DNA of 64,000 bases, from contig NZ_VOGW01000187.1 of assembly GCF_007896895.1 (NCBI RefSeq), positions 20,425 through 84,424 on the forward strand, given 5' to 3'. Origin of the DNA: Streptomyces misionensis. Its GTDB lineage: Bacteria; Actinomycetota; Actinomycetes; Streptomycetales; Streptomycetaceae. Under the pieces are notes generated by a model that saw only the letters and a program-made list of their open reading frames with translations, searched no databases and was not told where the DNA came from. This document shows, one piece after another, positions 1 to 12,467 of this stretch (positions are counted from its first letter, which is position 1; the number at the start of each line of letters is the position of its first letter). The position numbers and the translations under genes are program-made.

Positions 1-207
1 GTCGCCTCGGCTCCGGCCTCGAACCGGCCCACGATCCAGCTCACCCCCGGCAGCACGCTCGCCCTCGTCGGCGGCGGCACCGCCGTGGTCCTGGTCGTCG
101 GCGCGGTCCTGGTCTCCATGCTTCTCGCGGTCGCCATCACCGCCACCTCCGTGGCCGTGTGCGCCGTCGTCCTCCGCTCGATGCTGAACGCCGAAAGGAA
201 GCGCTGA
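1..207 (+). CDS. SpdD-like spread/membrane protein of the AICE, 5' truncated by the window
   Basis: The frame is open from base 1 to a TGA at 205-207 and gives the last 68 residues of a protein. The fragment has a short polar stretch, then a Gly/Val/Ala/Leu-rich hydrophobic run of about 40 residues able to form one long or two short membrane segments, ending in a basic tail (A-E-R-K-R). This matches the C-terminus of Streptomyces SpdD-type spread proteins, which help move conjugated element DNA between mycelial compartments. The assignment rests on composition and context in front of repSA. The start codon is outside the window. Confidence 0.6.
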   Translation, partial: VASAPASNRPTIQLTPGSTLALVGGGTAVVLVVGAVLVSMLLAVAITATSVAVCAVVLRSMLNAERKR

Positions 208-208
208 C

Positions 209-445
209 ATGGGCATCTTCAGCCGCAAGAGCAACACCCCGGAACCCGCCCGCAACGAGGAGATGGTCGAACTCGGCCGCGAGTACGCCATCGCCCGCCG
301 TCACCGCGACACCAGGGCCATGAACCGGATCATGCGGCAGGTCGGCAACGACAAGGACGTCACGGACCTGAGCGACTTCCGCGCCGGCCAGGAGTCCTAC
401 GACTCCATCCCGCCCATCCCGCGCGGTCGCAACCGCCGCCGCTGA
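209..445 (+). CDS. Small basic AICE-encoded protein, function unknown
   Basis: A 78-residue ORF whose ATG lies one base after the stop of the preceding gene, with an AAAGGAAG ribosome binding site seven bases upstream. It is rich in Arg, Asn and Glu, starts M-G-I-F-S-R-K and ends R-G-R-N-R-R-R. No membrane segment, zinc motif or known domain is visible. Small proteins of this kind are common between spd and rep genes of Streptomyces elements. Tight spacing suggests co-transcription with the SpdD-like gene. I do not recognise a function. Confidence 0.65.
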   Translation: MGIFSRKSNTPEPARNEEMVELGREYAIARRHRDTRAMNRIMRQVGNDKDVTDLSDFRAGQESYDSIPPIPRGRNRRR

Positions 446-540
446 ACGGCCCCCGGAGCGGCCTCGGTCGCCAAACTTCCGCCGCTCCGGGCGCCTGCAC
501 CCCATTCCAGATCCAACGGACCCGAAAGGGAGACCCCATC

Positions 541-723
541 ATGCCCCAGCACGCCCAGAACACGCCCGTCTGCCGCGACTGCGACGGCTTCGCCACCGCC
601 GCCATCACCACCGGCACCCGCCACACCGACGGCACCCGCGGCACCCTCACCGTCACCTGCCCGACCTGCAAGGGCACCGGCCACCGCGTCCCCGCCGCCG
701 GCCTCACCCACGTCGGGCGGTGA
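541..723 (+). CDS. Small zinc-ribbon-like protein of the AICE
   Basis: A 60-residue ORF preceded by GAAAGGGAGA eight bases before the ATG. It contains two Cys pairs, C-R-D-C-D-G near residue 11 and C-P-T-C-K-G-T-G-H near residue 40. The second resembles the CxxCxGxG units of the DnaJ zinc domain, so the pairs probably bind one zinc ion. Similar tiny zinc proteins sit upstream of repSA in many Streptomyces elements. Their role is not established; DNA or protein binding during transfer or replication is only a guess. Confidence 0.6.
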   Translation: MPQHAQNTPVCRDCDGFATAAITTGTRHTDGTRGTLTVTCPTCKGTGHRVPAAGLTHVGR

Positions 724-726
724 CTG

Positions 727-897
727 ATGGCGCTCCTCGACTGGCGCTCGCCCGAGCACTTTGACCACAGCGGCGACAAGCCGTGCGTGATCTGCACCAA
801 GCCCACCCCGCTCCGCTCCGACCGCGGCAAGCCCGTCCACAAGGTGTGTGCCGAGGAGTGGATGGACCGCCACCCGTCCAAGGAGGACGGTAAGTGA
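727..897 (+). CDS. Tiny CxxC/HxxxC protein upstream of repSA
   Basis: A 56-residue ORF starting at an ATG three bases after the previous stop and ending in a TGA that overlaps the GTG start of repSA (GTGA at 894-897). It holds C-V-I-C around residue 20 and H-K-V-C around residue 42, which could form a single zinc knuckle. The four-base overlap implies translational coupling with the replication initiator. No function is recognised; it may simply set repSA expression or bind DNA. Confidence 0.6.
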   Translation: MALLDWRSPEHFDHSGDKPCVICTKPTPLRSDRGKPVHKVCAEEWMDRHPSKEDGK

Positions 898-2285
898 CCG
901 ACACCGCCACCATGGCGGGCCTGGACCCGGCCACCCTCAACGATCTGCTGAGGCTGGCCGGGTCCACCGGCTTCGACCGCATCCAAGACCAAATCCGCCG
1001 CACCGGCGGCTGCTCCGACCCCATCCACCTGCAAGGTTCGACCGTCACCCGCGACGCCACCAGTGGTGTGATGCTGCATTGTTATTCCACCGTGACCGAA
1101 CCCGGCGGCGTCCTCCGCGTGGCCTGCGGCAACCGGCGGGCATCCCGCTGCCCCTCCTGCGCCTGGACCTACGCCGGGGACACCTACCACCTCATCCGCG
1201 CCGGCCTCGTCGGCGACCCCGCCAAAGGCACCCCCGACACGATCCGCGACCACCCGCGTGTCTTCGCCACCCTCACCGCCCCGTCGTTCGGCCCGGTCCA
1301 TAATCGGCCCGGCAACCGGCCCTGCCGCTGCGGCACCCACCACCCCGAGGACGCCCCCGAGCTGGGCACCCCGCTCAACCCGGACACCTACGACTACGCG
1401 GGCGCCGTGCTGTGGAACAACCACGCCTCCGACCTGTGGCGCTACTTCACGATCTACCTGCGCCGAGAGATCGCCAAGCGCGCCGGCCTCACCCAGAAAG
1501 CCGCCCGCGAAGCCTCCCGCATCTCCTTCGGCAAGGTCGCCGAGTACCAGAAACGCGGAGCCGTCCACTTCCACGCCGTGATCCGCTTCGACGGCCCCGA
1601 GGGCCCCGACACCCCGCCGCCGGCCTGGGCCACCCTTGACCTCCTCACCGACGCCATCCGCGCCGCCGCCGCCCGCGTCGCCGTCGACGTGCCCCCGTCC
1701 GGTGACCAACCGGCCCGGACCCTGCGCTGGGGTGACCAGCTCGACGTTCGGCCGATCCGTGCCTTCGGCGACGGTCAGGAGATCACCGAACAGGCCGTCG
1801 CCTCCTACGTCGCCAAGTACGCCACCAAGGCAGCCGAGACCACCGGCACCGTCGACCGCCGCATCGGCAACAAAGAGGCCCTGGCCCTGCTCGGCATCCC
1901 CGACCACCCGGCCCGGCTCATCGCCGCGTGCCTCGACCTACACCCGCTCTACCCGGACCGCAAGCTCCGCGACTGGGCCCACATGCTCGGCTTCCGCGGC
2001 CACTTCTCCACCAAATCCCGCCGCTACTCCACCACCCTCGGCGCCCTGCGCCAGACCCGCGCCGACTACCGCGCCGCCCAGCAACGAGCCGCCCTCGGCC
2101 TGCCCGACCCCGACGACGAGGAAGCAACCACCCTCACCCTCGCCCACTGGACCTACGCCGGCCACGGCCACACCCCCGGAGAATCCTGGCTCGCCGCCAA
2201 CATCCGCCGCGACATCCAACACAACCGCGAGATCGCCCGCGAGGAACTACCCACCCTGCTCGTCTTGGAAGGAGTCACCGAGTGA
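894..2285 (+). CDS. repSA: RepSA-type replication initiator of the AICE
   Basis: A 463-residue protein of the RepSA family, which starts rolling-circle replication of pSAM2-like elements after excision. Visible features are a Cys-rich N-terminal part (C-G-N-R-R-A-S-R-C-P-S-C near residue 75), a metal-binding H-F-H-A-V motif near residue 225 typical of HUH nickases, and a Y-V-A-K-Y-A-T-K segment near residue 305 carrying the likely catalytic tyrosine. The length fits the family. The GTG start overlaps the preceding stop, and the stop overlaps the xis start, so rep-xis-int form one coupled operon. It looks intact. Confidence 0.88.
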   Translation: MTDTATMAGLDPATLNDLLRLAGSTGFDRIQDQIRRTGGCSDPIHLQGSTVTRDATSGVMLHCYSTVTEPGGVLRVACGNRRASRCPSCAWTYAGDTYHLIRAGLVGDPAKGTPDTIRDHPRVFATLTAPSFGPVHNRPGNRPCRCGTHHPEDAPELGTPLNPDTYDYAGAVLWNNHASDLWRYFTIYLRREIAKRAGLTQKAAREASRISFGKVAEYQKRGAVHFHAVIRFDGPEGPDTPPPAWATLDLLTDAIRAAAARVAVDVPPSGDQPARTLRWGDQLDVRPIRAFGDGQEITEQAVASYVAKYATKAAETTGTVDRRIGNKEALALLGIPDHPARLIAACLDLHPLYPDRKLRDWAHMLGFRGHFSTKSRRYSTTLGALRQTRADYRAAQQRAALGLPDPDDEEATTLTLAHWTYAGHGHTPGESWLAANIRRDIQHNREIAREELPTLLVLEGVTE

Positions 2286-2470
2286 CCACCGCCACGCCCG
2301 AACTGCTGACCGTGCCCGAGGTCATGGAACGGCTCAACGTCGGCCGGACCAAGGTCTATGACCTGATCCGCACGCGCCGGCTGGTGTCCATCAAGGTCGA
2401 CGGCTGCCGCCGTATACCCACCGATGCGGTGCGCGCCTTCATCACGGGGCAGATCGGTGAGGCTGCCTGA
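2282..2470 (+). CDS. xis: Excisionase (Xis), helix-turn-helix protein
   Basis: A 62-residue protein with a single winged-helix/MerR-like DNA-binding domain: L-L-T-V-P-E-V-M-E-R-L followed by G-R-T-K-V-Y-D-L-I and R-R-I-P-T-D-A-V-R-A-F-I, the usual pattern of excisionase family proteins. It would bend DNA at the att site and bias the integrase toward excision. It starts with GTG inside the repSA stop and its TGA overlaps the int ATG (2468-2472). Length and position between repSA and int match pSAM2-type elements. Confidence 0.85.
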   Translation: MTTATPELLTVPEVMERLNVGRTKVYDLIRTRRLVSIKVDGCRRIPTDAVRAFITGQIGEAA

Positions 2471-3627
2471 TGGCCAAGCGTCGCCCCAACGGTGGGGGCA
2501 CCATCACCAAGCGCAAGGACGGTCGCTATCAGGGCGCCGCGTACGTCACCGACACGGACGGCAACCGTGTCCGGAAGTACGTCTACGGCGCGACCTGGGA
2601 CGAGGCGAACGAGAAGCTCGGCAAGCTCCAGGAGCAGGAGCGGAACGGCATCCCGGTGCCCTCGCGGGCCTGGACGCTCGGTGAGTGGCTGGCCTACTGG
2701 CTGGAGCACATCGTCAAGCCGGAACGGGAGCACAACACCTACGTCAAGTACGAGTCCAAGATCAGGCTGTACCTCCTGCCACACCTGGCCAAGAAGCCGT
2801 TGACCAAGCTCACGCCGGCGCAGCTCCGTGCGTTCATGGCCACGCTGAAGCGTGAGGAGGTCGGGGCCGCCACCCGCTTCGAGGTGCTGCGGGTGCTGCG
2901 CAACGCCCTCAACCGGGCCATCCATGAGGAGATCCTGACGCGGAACGTCGCCCTCCTGGTGGACATGCCCAAGGTGAGCAAGGACAAGGGCAAGGCGTGG
3001 AGCGCGCGTGAGGCTGTCGCCTTCCTGCGGGCGTCCCGCGCCCACCGCCTCTACGCGGCCTGCGTCCTGGTCCTCGTGCTGGGGCTCCGTCGCAGTGAGG
3101 TGCTGGGCCTGCGCTGGCAGGACATCGACTTCGACGCTCGCCACTTCACCCCGGTCAAGCAGGTGCAGCGCGTCAAGGGCGTCGGCCTTGTCCTCAAGGA
3201 CCTCAAGACCGAGTCCTCACAGGCGGTGCTGCCTCTCCCCGAGTTCTGCGCCCGCGCCCTGGAGGAGCGGCGGGAGCTGCAAGAGCTGGAACGGAAGATC
3301 GCCGGTGAGCACTGGTCGCAGGAGCCTGACCACGACCTGATCTTCTCCTCGGAGCACGGCGGCATGATCGACCCGGTGGGCTTCTCGCGGACCTTCGACC
3401 GCCTCGTGAAGCGCGCCGGCGTCCGCCGCATCACGGTCCGGCTTGCTCGGCACACCTGCGGCACCCTGCTCGCCTTCCTGAAGGTGCACCCCAAGGTCGC
3501 CCAAGCCATCCTGCGCCACAGCCAGATCAGCATGACCATGGACGTCTACACACACGTGGTGGGCGACGAGGAGCGGGAAGCGGTCGCGCTCCTTGCGGAA
3601 CTTCTGGAAGACCCGCTCATCGGCTGA
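2470..3627 (+). CDS. int: Site-specific tyrosine integrase of the AICE
   Basis: A 385-residue tyrosine recombinase that integrates and excises the element at tRNA-Ile. The N-terminal arm-binding and core SAM-like domains (residues 1-170) precede the catalytic domain. Visible catalytic residues are the first Arg in G-L-R-R-S-E near residue 205, the second Arg in R-L-A-R-H-T-C-G near 323-330, the His of L-R-H-S-Q and the nucleophile in M-D-V-Y-T-H near 359. The usual box II histidine (HxxRH) is Arg here. The gene is translationally coupled to xis, and a strong hairpin lies directly after its stop. Confidence 0.92.
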   Translation: MAKRRPNGGGTITKRKDGRYQGAAYVTDTDGNRVRKYVYGATWDEANEKLGKLQEQERNGIPVPSRAWTLGEWLAYWLEHIVKPEREHNTYVKYESKIRLYLLPHLAKKPLTKLTPAQLRAFMATLKREEVGAATRFEVLRVLRNALNRAIHEEILTRNVALLVDMPKVSKDKGKAWSAREAVAFLRASRAHRLYAACVLVLVLGLRRSEVLGLRWQDIDFDARHFTPVKQVQRVKGVGLVLKDLKTESSQAVLPLPEFCARALEERRELQELERKIAGEHWSQEPDHDLIFSSEHGGMIDPVGFSRTFDRLVKRAGVRRITVRLARHTCGTLLAFLKVHPKVAQAILRHSQISMTMDVYTHVVGDEEREAVALLAELLEDPLIG

Positions 3628-3645
3628 TGTCAGCCATGGATGTCA

Positions 3646-3677
3646 AAGACCCCCAGCCGCTATCGACTGGGGGTCTT
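3646..3677. terminator. Bidirectional terminator between int and tRNA-Ile
   Basis: An 11-bp perfect inverted repeat, arms 3646-3656 and 3667-3677, with a 10-base loop. It ends five bases from the encoded CCA of tRNA-Ile. It can stop rightward transcription from int and leftward transcription from the tRNA gene. Confidence 0.8.
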
Positions 3678-3682
3678 CTCGC

Positions 3683-3759
3683 TGGTGGGGCTAACAGGAT
3701 TTGAACCTGTGGCCTCATCCTTATCAGGGATGCGCTCTAACCAACTGAGCTATAGCCCC
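3683..3759 (-). tRNA. tRNA-Ile (GAT anticodon), attachment site of the AICE
   Basis: The minus strand folds as a 77-nt tRNA that includes an encoded 3' CCA: acceptor G-G-G-G-C-T-A pairs with T-A-G-C-C-C-C, the anticodon loop reads CTGATAA (anticodon GAT), and the T-loop reads GTTCAAATC. The GAT anticodon decodes ATC/ATT. The 3' end points toward the integrase, so its 3' half is the probable attachment core and integration has kept the gene intact. It lies downstream of the gyrA-DUF3566 genes on the same strand and has its own promoter-like sequence. Confidence 0.97.
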
Positions 3760-3799
3760 GCCGCGCTTTGCGGGGTGTGTCCCGCGCGCTGACTCCTGA

Positions 3800-3828
3800 A
3801 GATTAGCGCACGACCACGTCAGTCCCAA
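3800..3828 (-). promoter_or_regulatory. Probable sigma-HrdB promoter of tRNA-Ile
   Basis: On the minus strand a TTGGGA -35 (3823-3828) and a TAATCT -10 (3800-3805) are 17 bases apart, placing initiation near 3793, about 34 bases before the mature tRNA 5' end. The spacing and -10 fit the principal sigma factor consensus. Confidence 0.6.
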
Positions 3829-3847
3829 AATCGGTTGTCGCCAGGCC

Positions 3848-4576
3848 TCACTCGTCCTCGGCGAGGGTCAGCTCGATGCCGCCCACGAAGCCCGCGGAGA
3901 GGTTGTAGATGAAGGCGCCGAGCGTCGCCAGCGCGGTGGCCAGGACGACGTCGATCGCGGCGATGATCGTCGTGAAGGTCAGGACGTGGGGGAGGGAGAG
4001 GAAGGACTGGAGGTCGAAGCCGGTGGCCTCGTTCGCGCCGGTCGCCTCCGAGATCGTCCCGCCGACCGTGGAGAACACGCCCATCGCGTCCATGACCATC
4101 CACAGCACCGCCGAGGCGACGATGGTGCAGATGCCGAGCGCGATGGAGAGCAGGAAGCTCACCTTCATCACCGACCACGGGTCGGCCTTCGCCACCCGCA
4201 GCCGCGCCTTGCGGGTGCGCGGTGCCGTGCGCACCCCGGTGCGCGGCCGTCGTACCGCGCCGGCCGGCGGCTCCGCCGGGTAGGCCTGCGGCGGGTGGTA
4301 CGGCCCGCCCGCCTGCTCGGGGCGCCGCTCCCCGGGGAGCGGAGACGACGACTGCGCCTCACCGGCCGCGGCCGGGCCACGGGTGTCCGTCACAGTTCCC
4401 CCCTGGGGTCCAGACGAGCCGGTGGCGTCCGCCGCGGACGCCCGCACCGGCTTCAGGTTGGTCGTGTGCGGGTCGGTTTCCCCGCCCGCCCCGTGCGCGG
4501 CGGAGCCACGGCCGCCGCCGTCCGTCTCCGTACCCGTGGAGGTACCGGCCGATCCGGCGCCCGTGGCTCCGCTCAC
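3848..4576 (-). CDS. DUF3566 membrane protein encoded downstream of gyrA
   Basis: A 242-residue protein with a long Pro/Gly/Thr/Arg-rich cytoplasmic N-terminus (residues 1-135) and two membrane segments: one at the start of the S-F-L-L-S-I-A-L-G-I-C stretch and one in the T-I-I-A-A-I-D-V-V-L-A-T-A-L-A stretch. It ends V-G-G-I-E-L-T-L-A-E-D-E. This is the DUF3566 layout, a family almost always found directly after gyrA in actinobacteria. Its biochemical role is unknown; the context hints at a link to replication or the cell envelope. The GTG start has GAGGAG upstream. It lies 19 bases after gyrA and is probably co-transcribed. Confidence 0.88.
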   Translation of the reverse strand: MSGATGAGSAGTSTGTETDGGGRGSAAHGAGGETDPHTTNLKPVRASAADATGSSGPQGGTVTDTRGPAAAGEAQSSSPLPGERRPEQAGGPYHPPQAYPAEPPAGAVRRPRTGVRTAPRTRKARLRVAKADPWSVMKVSFLLSIALGICTIVASAVLWMVMDAMGVFSTVGGTISEATGANEATGFDLQSFLSLPHVLTFTTIIAAIDVVLATALATLGAFIYNLSAGFVGGIELTLAEDE

Positions 4577-4595
4577 GATGACTCACTCCTCGTGC

Positions 4596-7190
<2,595 letters not shown>

Positions 7191-7232
7191 TGCTGGTGAA
7201 GATCCTTCCCTGTGCGGTCAGCTGAGACCGAC

Positions 7233-9690
<2,458 letters not shown>

Positions 9691-10227
9691 TCACCCGTAG
9701 GTATCGCCGGGCCCGGTGCTTCCCGGGGCCCGCAGCGGGCCGTAGCGGCGGGCCTGGCCGCCGGGGCCGTGCACCTTGATCAGCCGGACCGCGCCATGGC
9801 CGAGGTCCTGGTTGAGCCGCGCGACCAGCGCCGGCGCGAGCAGCCGCAGCTGGGTCGCCCAGGCCGTCGAGTCGCAGCCCACGGTGAGCACCCGCTCGTC
9901 CTCGTCGTAACGCTGCGGCACACAGTGCTTGGCCAGGTCCTCGCCGACGATCTGCGGCCAGCGGCCCATCACCCCGCCCACCGCCGCCGGGGTCTCCCAG
10001 CCGCGCTCGGTGATCAGCCGGTTGATCGCCGCGCCGAGCGCCATCGGGTCACGGCCGTCGGCGCGCGCCCCGGACCGCAGGCCGCCGCCCCGCCGGGCCT
10101 GCTTCTTCTGCCGCGCCGCGTCACCGCGCGCGCGGGCCTGCTCCTTGGCCGCGCGCAGCGCGACGCGCGCGAGGTCCACACCGGAGGGCTCGGCACCCTT
10201 GCGGGGCGGGTGCTGCTCGGCGCTCAT
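9691..10227 (-). CDS. DciA-like DUF721 protein, putative replicative helicase loader
   Basis: A 178-residue DUF721 protein. Family members (DciA) recruit or load DnaB helicase in bacteria lacking DnaC/DnaI. The N-terminal half is basic and Ala/Arg-rich, with a region around residues 12-50 likely helical. The conserved domain runs from about residue 60, with [12 protein letters not shown] and [17 protein letters not shown]. Its ATG overlaps the recF stop by four bases, so the two are translationally coupled. The position between recF and gyrB is standard for actinobacteria, and the window has a dnaB gene but no other loader. Confidence 0.88.
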   Translation of the reverse strand: MSAEQHPPRKGAEPSGVDLARVALRAAKEQARARGDAARQKKQARRGGGLRSGARADGRDPMALGAAINRLITERGWETPAAVGGVMGRWPQIVGEDLAKHCVPQRYDEDERVLTVGCDSTAWATQLRLLAPALVARLNQDLGHGAVRLIKVHGPGGQARRYGPLRAPGSTGPGDTYG

Positions 10228-11345
10228 ACGCGTTCCACCGCCCCGCCGGAGACGGCGTAGCGCGCCCCGGTCAGCACGTGCGGCACGTCGTCGTCCACCG
10301 CGGCGGTGACCAGCACCTGCTCCCCGGGCGCCACCAGCTCGGCCAGCCGCTCGCGGCGGCGGGCGTCCAGTTCGGCGAAGACGTCGTCCAGGACGAGCAC
10401 CGGCTCGTTGCCCTCGGCGCGCAGCAGGTCGTAGGAGGCCAGGCGCAGGGCGAGGGCGTACGACCAGGACTCGCCGTGCGAGGCGTACCCCTTGGCGGGC
10501 AGCTCACCGAGTTTCAGGATCAGGTCGTCCCGGTGCGGGCCGACCAGGGTGACACCCCGCTCGATCTCCTGCTTGCGCGCCTCGGCCAGGGCGGCCAGCA
10601 GCTGGGCGTACAGGTCCTCGCGGGTGTGGGCCTCGCCGGGCGCGGACGGCTTGTACTCCAGCGCGAGGGGACCGCCGCCGGGGGCCAGCTGCTCGTACGC
10701 CTTGTCGGCCAGCGGCCGCAGTGCGCCGATCAGGTCGAGCCGCTGGGCGAGCAGTTCGGCACCGGCGCGCGCCAGATGCTGGTCCCACACGTCCAGCGTG
10801 GACAGGTCCATGGAGCGCCCGCCGTGCCGCCGGGCCAGCGCGGCGGACTTCAGCAGCGTGTTGCGCTGCTTGAGCACCCGCTCGTAGTCGGAGCGCACGC
10901 CCGCCATCCGCGGCGAGCGCGCGGTGATCAGCTCGTCGAGGAACCGGCGCCGCTCGCCCGGATCGCCCTTCACCAGGGCGAGGTCCTCGGGCGCGAACAG
11001 CACGGTCCGTACGACGCCCAGCACATCGCGGGGTCTGACCTGCGACGACCGGTTGATGCGGGCGCGGTTGGCGCGTCCCGGGTTCAGCTCCAGCTCGATC
11101 AGCTGCTGCCGGTCGCCCTGGCGGACCTGCGCCCGGATCACGGCCCGCTCGGCGCCCATCCGCACCAGCGGCGCGTCCGAGGCGACGCGGTGGCTGCCGA
11201 GCGTCGCCAGATAGCCGACCGCCTCCACCAGGTTGGTCTTGCCCTGCCCGTTGGGCCCGACGAAGGCGGTGACGCCCGGGTCGAGCGGCACCTCGGCCCG
11301 GGCGTACGAGCGGAAGTCGGCGAGCGAAAGATGCGTGACGTGCAT
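10224..11345 (-). CDS. recF: DNA replication and repair protein RecF
   Basis: A 373-residue SMC-like ATPase that helps load RecA at gaps and stalled forks. The Walker A motif G-P-N-G-Q-G-K-T-N is at residues 30-38. An [12 protein letters not shown] segment stands in the ABC signature region, and Walker B with D-loop is [12 protein letters not shown] near residue 325. The length is normal. The stop overlaps the DciA start. In Streptomyces a gnd-type gene separates recF from dnaN, as here, with 30 bases between gnd and recF, so gnd-recF-dciA are probably one transcript. Confidence 0.96.
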   Translation of the reverse strand: MHVTHLSLADFRSYARAEVPLDPGVTAFVGPNGQGKTNLVEAVGYLATLGSHRVASDAPLVRMGAERAVIRAQVRQGDRQQLIELELNPGRANRARINRSSQVRPRDVLGVVRTVLFAPEDLALVKGDPGERRRFLDELITARSPRMAGVRSDYERVLKQRNTLLKSAALARRHGGRSMDLSTLDVWDQHLARAGAELLAQRLDLIGALRPLADKAYEQLAPGGGPLALEYKPSAPGEAHTREDLYAQLLAALAEARKQEIERGVTLVGPHRDDLILKLGELPAKGYASHGESWSYALALRLASYDLLRAEGNEPVLVLDDVFAELDARRRERLAELVAPGEQVLVTAAVDDDVPHVLTGARYAVSGGAVERV

Positions 11346-11375
11346 GACCGTGCGCCGACCTCCTCCCTGCTTCTT

Positions 11376-12254
11376 TCAGGACTTCTTCTCTACGGCGTGG
11401 CCGCCGAACTGGTTGCGCAGCGCGGCGATCATCTTCATCTGCGGCGAGTCCTCCTGGCGGGAGGCGAACCGCGCGAACAGCGATGCGGTGATCGCGGGCA
11501 GCGGCACCGCGTTGTCGATCGCGGCCTCCACGGTCCAGCGTCCCTCACCGGAGTCCTGGGCGTAACCGCGCAGGCCGTCCAGGTGCTCGTCCTCGTCCAG
11601 CGCGTTGACCGCGAGGTCGAGCAGCCAGGAGCGGATGACGGTGCCCTCCTGCCAGGAGCGGAAGACCTCGCGGACGTCCGTGACGGAGTCCACCTTCTCC
11701 AGCAGCTCCCAGCCCTCGGCGTAGGCCTGCATCATGGCGTACTCGATGCCGTTGTGGACCATCTTCGCGAAATGGCCCGCGCCGACCTTGCCGGCGTGCA
11801 CCGAACCGAAGTCGCCCTCCGGCTTGAGCGCGTCGAACACCGGCTGCACACGGGCGACGTGCTCGGCGTCGCCGCCGTACATCAGCGCGTACCCGTTCTC
11901 CAGGCCCCAGACGCCGCCGGAGACGCCGCAGTCCACGAAGCCTATGCCCTTGGCGGCCAGCTCCGCGGCGTGCTTCTCGTCGTCCGTCCAGCGGGAGTTG
12001 CCGCCGTCCACGACCACGTCGCCCGGATCCAGCAGCTCGGCGAGCCGGTCGATGGTCGACTGGGTGGGCGCGCCGGCCGGGACCATCACCCAGACCACCC
12101 GCGGACCGCTGAGCTTGCCCACCAGCTCTTCCAGGCTGTGGACGTCCGCGAGATCGGGGTTGCGGTCGTATCCGATGACGGTGTGGCCCGCGCGGCGGAT
12201 CCGCTCGCGCATGTTGCCGCCCATCTTGCCGAGGCCGACGAGACCGAGCTCCAT
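11376..12254 (-). CDS. gnd: 6-phosphogluconate dehydrogenase, short decarboxylating type
   Basis: A 292-residue enzyme of the short, usually NAD-preferring Gnd class, converting 6-phosphogluconate to ribulose 5-phosphate in the pentose phosphate pathway. The Rossmann motif G-L-V-G-L-G-K-M-G-G-N-M is at residues 4-15. The substrate region D-C-G-V-S-G-G-V-W-G-L and the catalytic K-M-V-H-N-G-I-E-Y stretch are clear. It is shorter than the roughly 470-residue NADP enzymes because the second helical repeat is missing, which is normal for this class. It sits between dnaN and recF, a Streptomyces-specific insertion in the origin gene order. Confidence 0.93.
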   Translation of the reverse strand: MELGLVGLGKMGGNMRERIRRAGHTVIGYDRNPDLADVHSLEELVGKLSGPRVVWVMVPAGAPTQSTIDRLAELLDPGDVVVDGGNSRWTDDEKHAAELAAKGIGFVDCGVSGGVWGLENGYALMYGGDAEHVARVQPVFDALKPEGDFGSVHAGKVGAGHFAKMVHNGIEYAMMQAYAEGWELLEKVDSVTDVREVFRSWQEGTVIRSWLLDLAVNALDEDEHLDGLRGYAQDSGEGRWTVEAAIDNAVPLPAITASLFARFASRQEDSPQMKMIAALRNQFGGHAVEKKS

Positions 12255-12412
12255 CAGTTGTGTTCCTTAGGGTCGCTGGTGGCGTGAGGGGCACGGGACG
12301 TGCCGCCCAGAGCCTAAACCGACCCTTCGGCGCACAGCTGTGGGCTCGGGCGCTCATCCGGCGACGGCCGCTGCGACCGCCCGCCACGTGCGGCAATACC
12401 CCAATCCGGCCG

Positions 12413-12447
12413 CGGTGCCGGGCGCCCACAGAAGGCGCCCGGCACCG
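12413..12447 (-). terminator. dnaN terminator
   Basis: Perfect 14-bp arms 12413-12426 and 12434-12447 with a 7-base loop, 20 bases after the dnaN stop and before gnd. Confidence 0.8.
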
Positions 12448-12467
12448 TGCACAGCTGTGGAAAACCG

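Larger units (their letters stand above)
1..3682 (+). mobile_element. Terminal part of an integrated AICE (pSAM2/SLP1-like element)
   Basis: Actinomycete integrative and conjugative elements carry a replication initiator, excisionase and tyrosine integrase at one end, next to a tRNA gene used as attachment site, with transfer and spread genes further in. Seen here: an SpdD-like fragment, small ORFs, RepSA, Xis and Int, in overlapping order, with Int ending 55 bases before the tRNA-Ile 3' end. The tRNA 3' end faces the element, as expected for integration into a tRNA 3' segment. The other boundary, the tra gene and the second att copy lie outside the window, so the core att sequence cannot be defined. 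Everything right of the tRNA is conserved chromosome. Confidence 0.85.
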
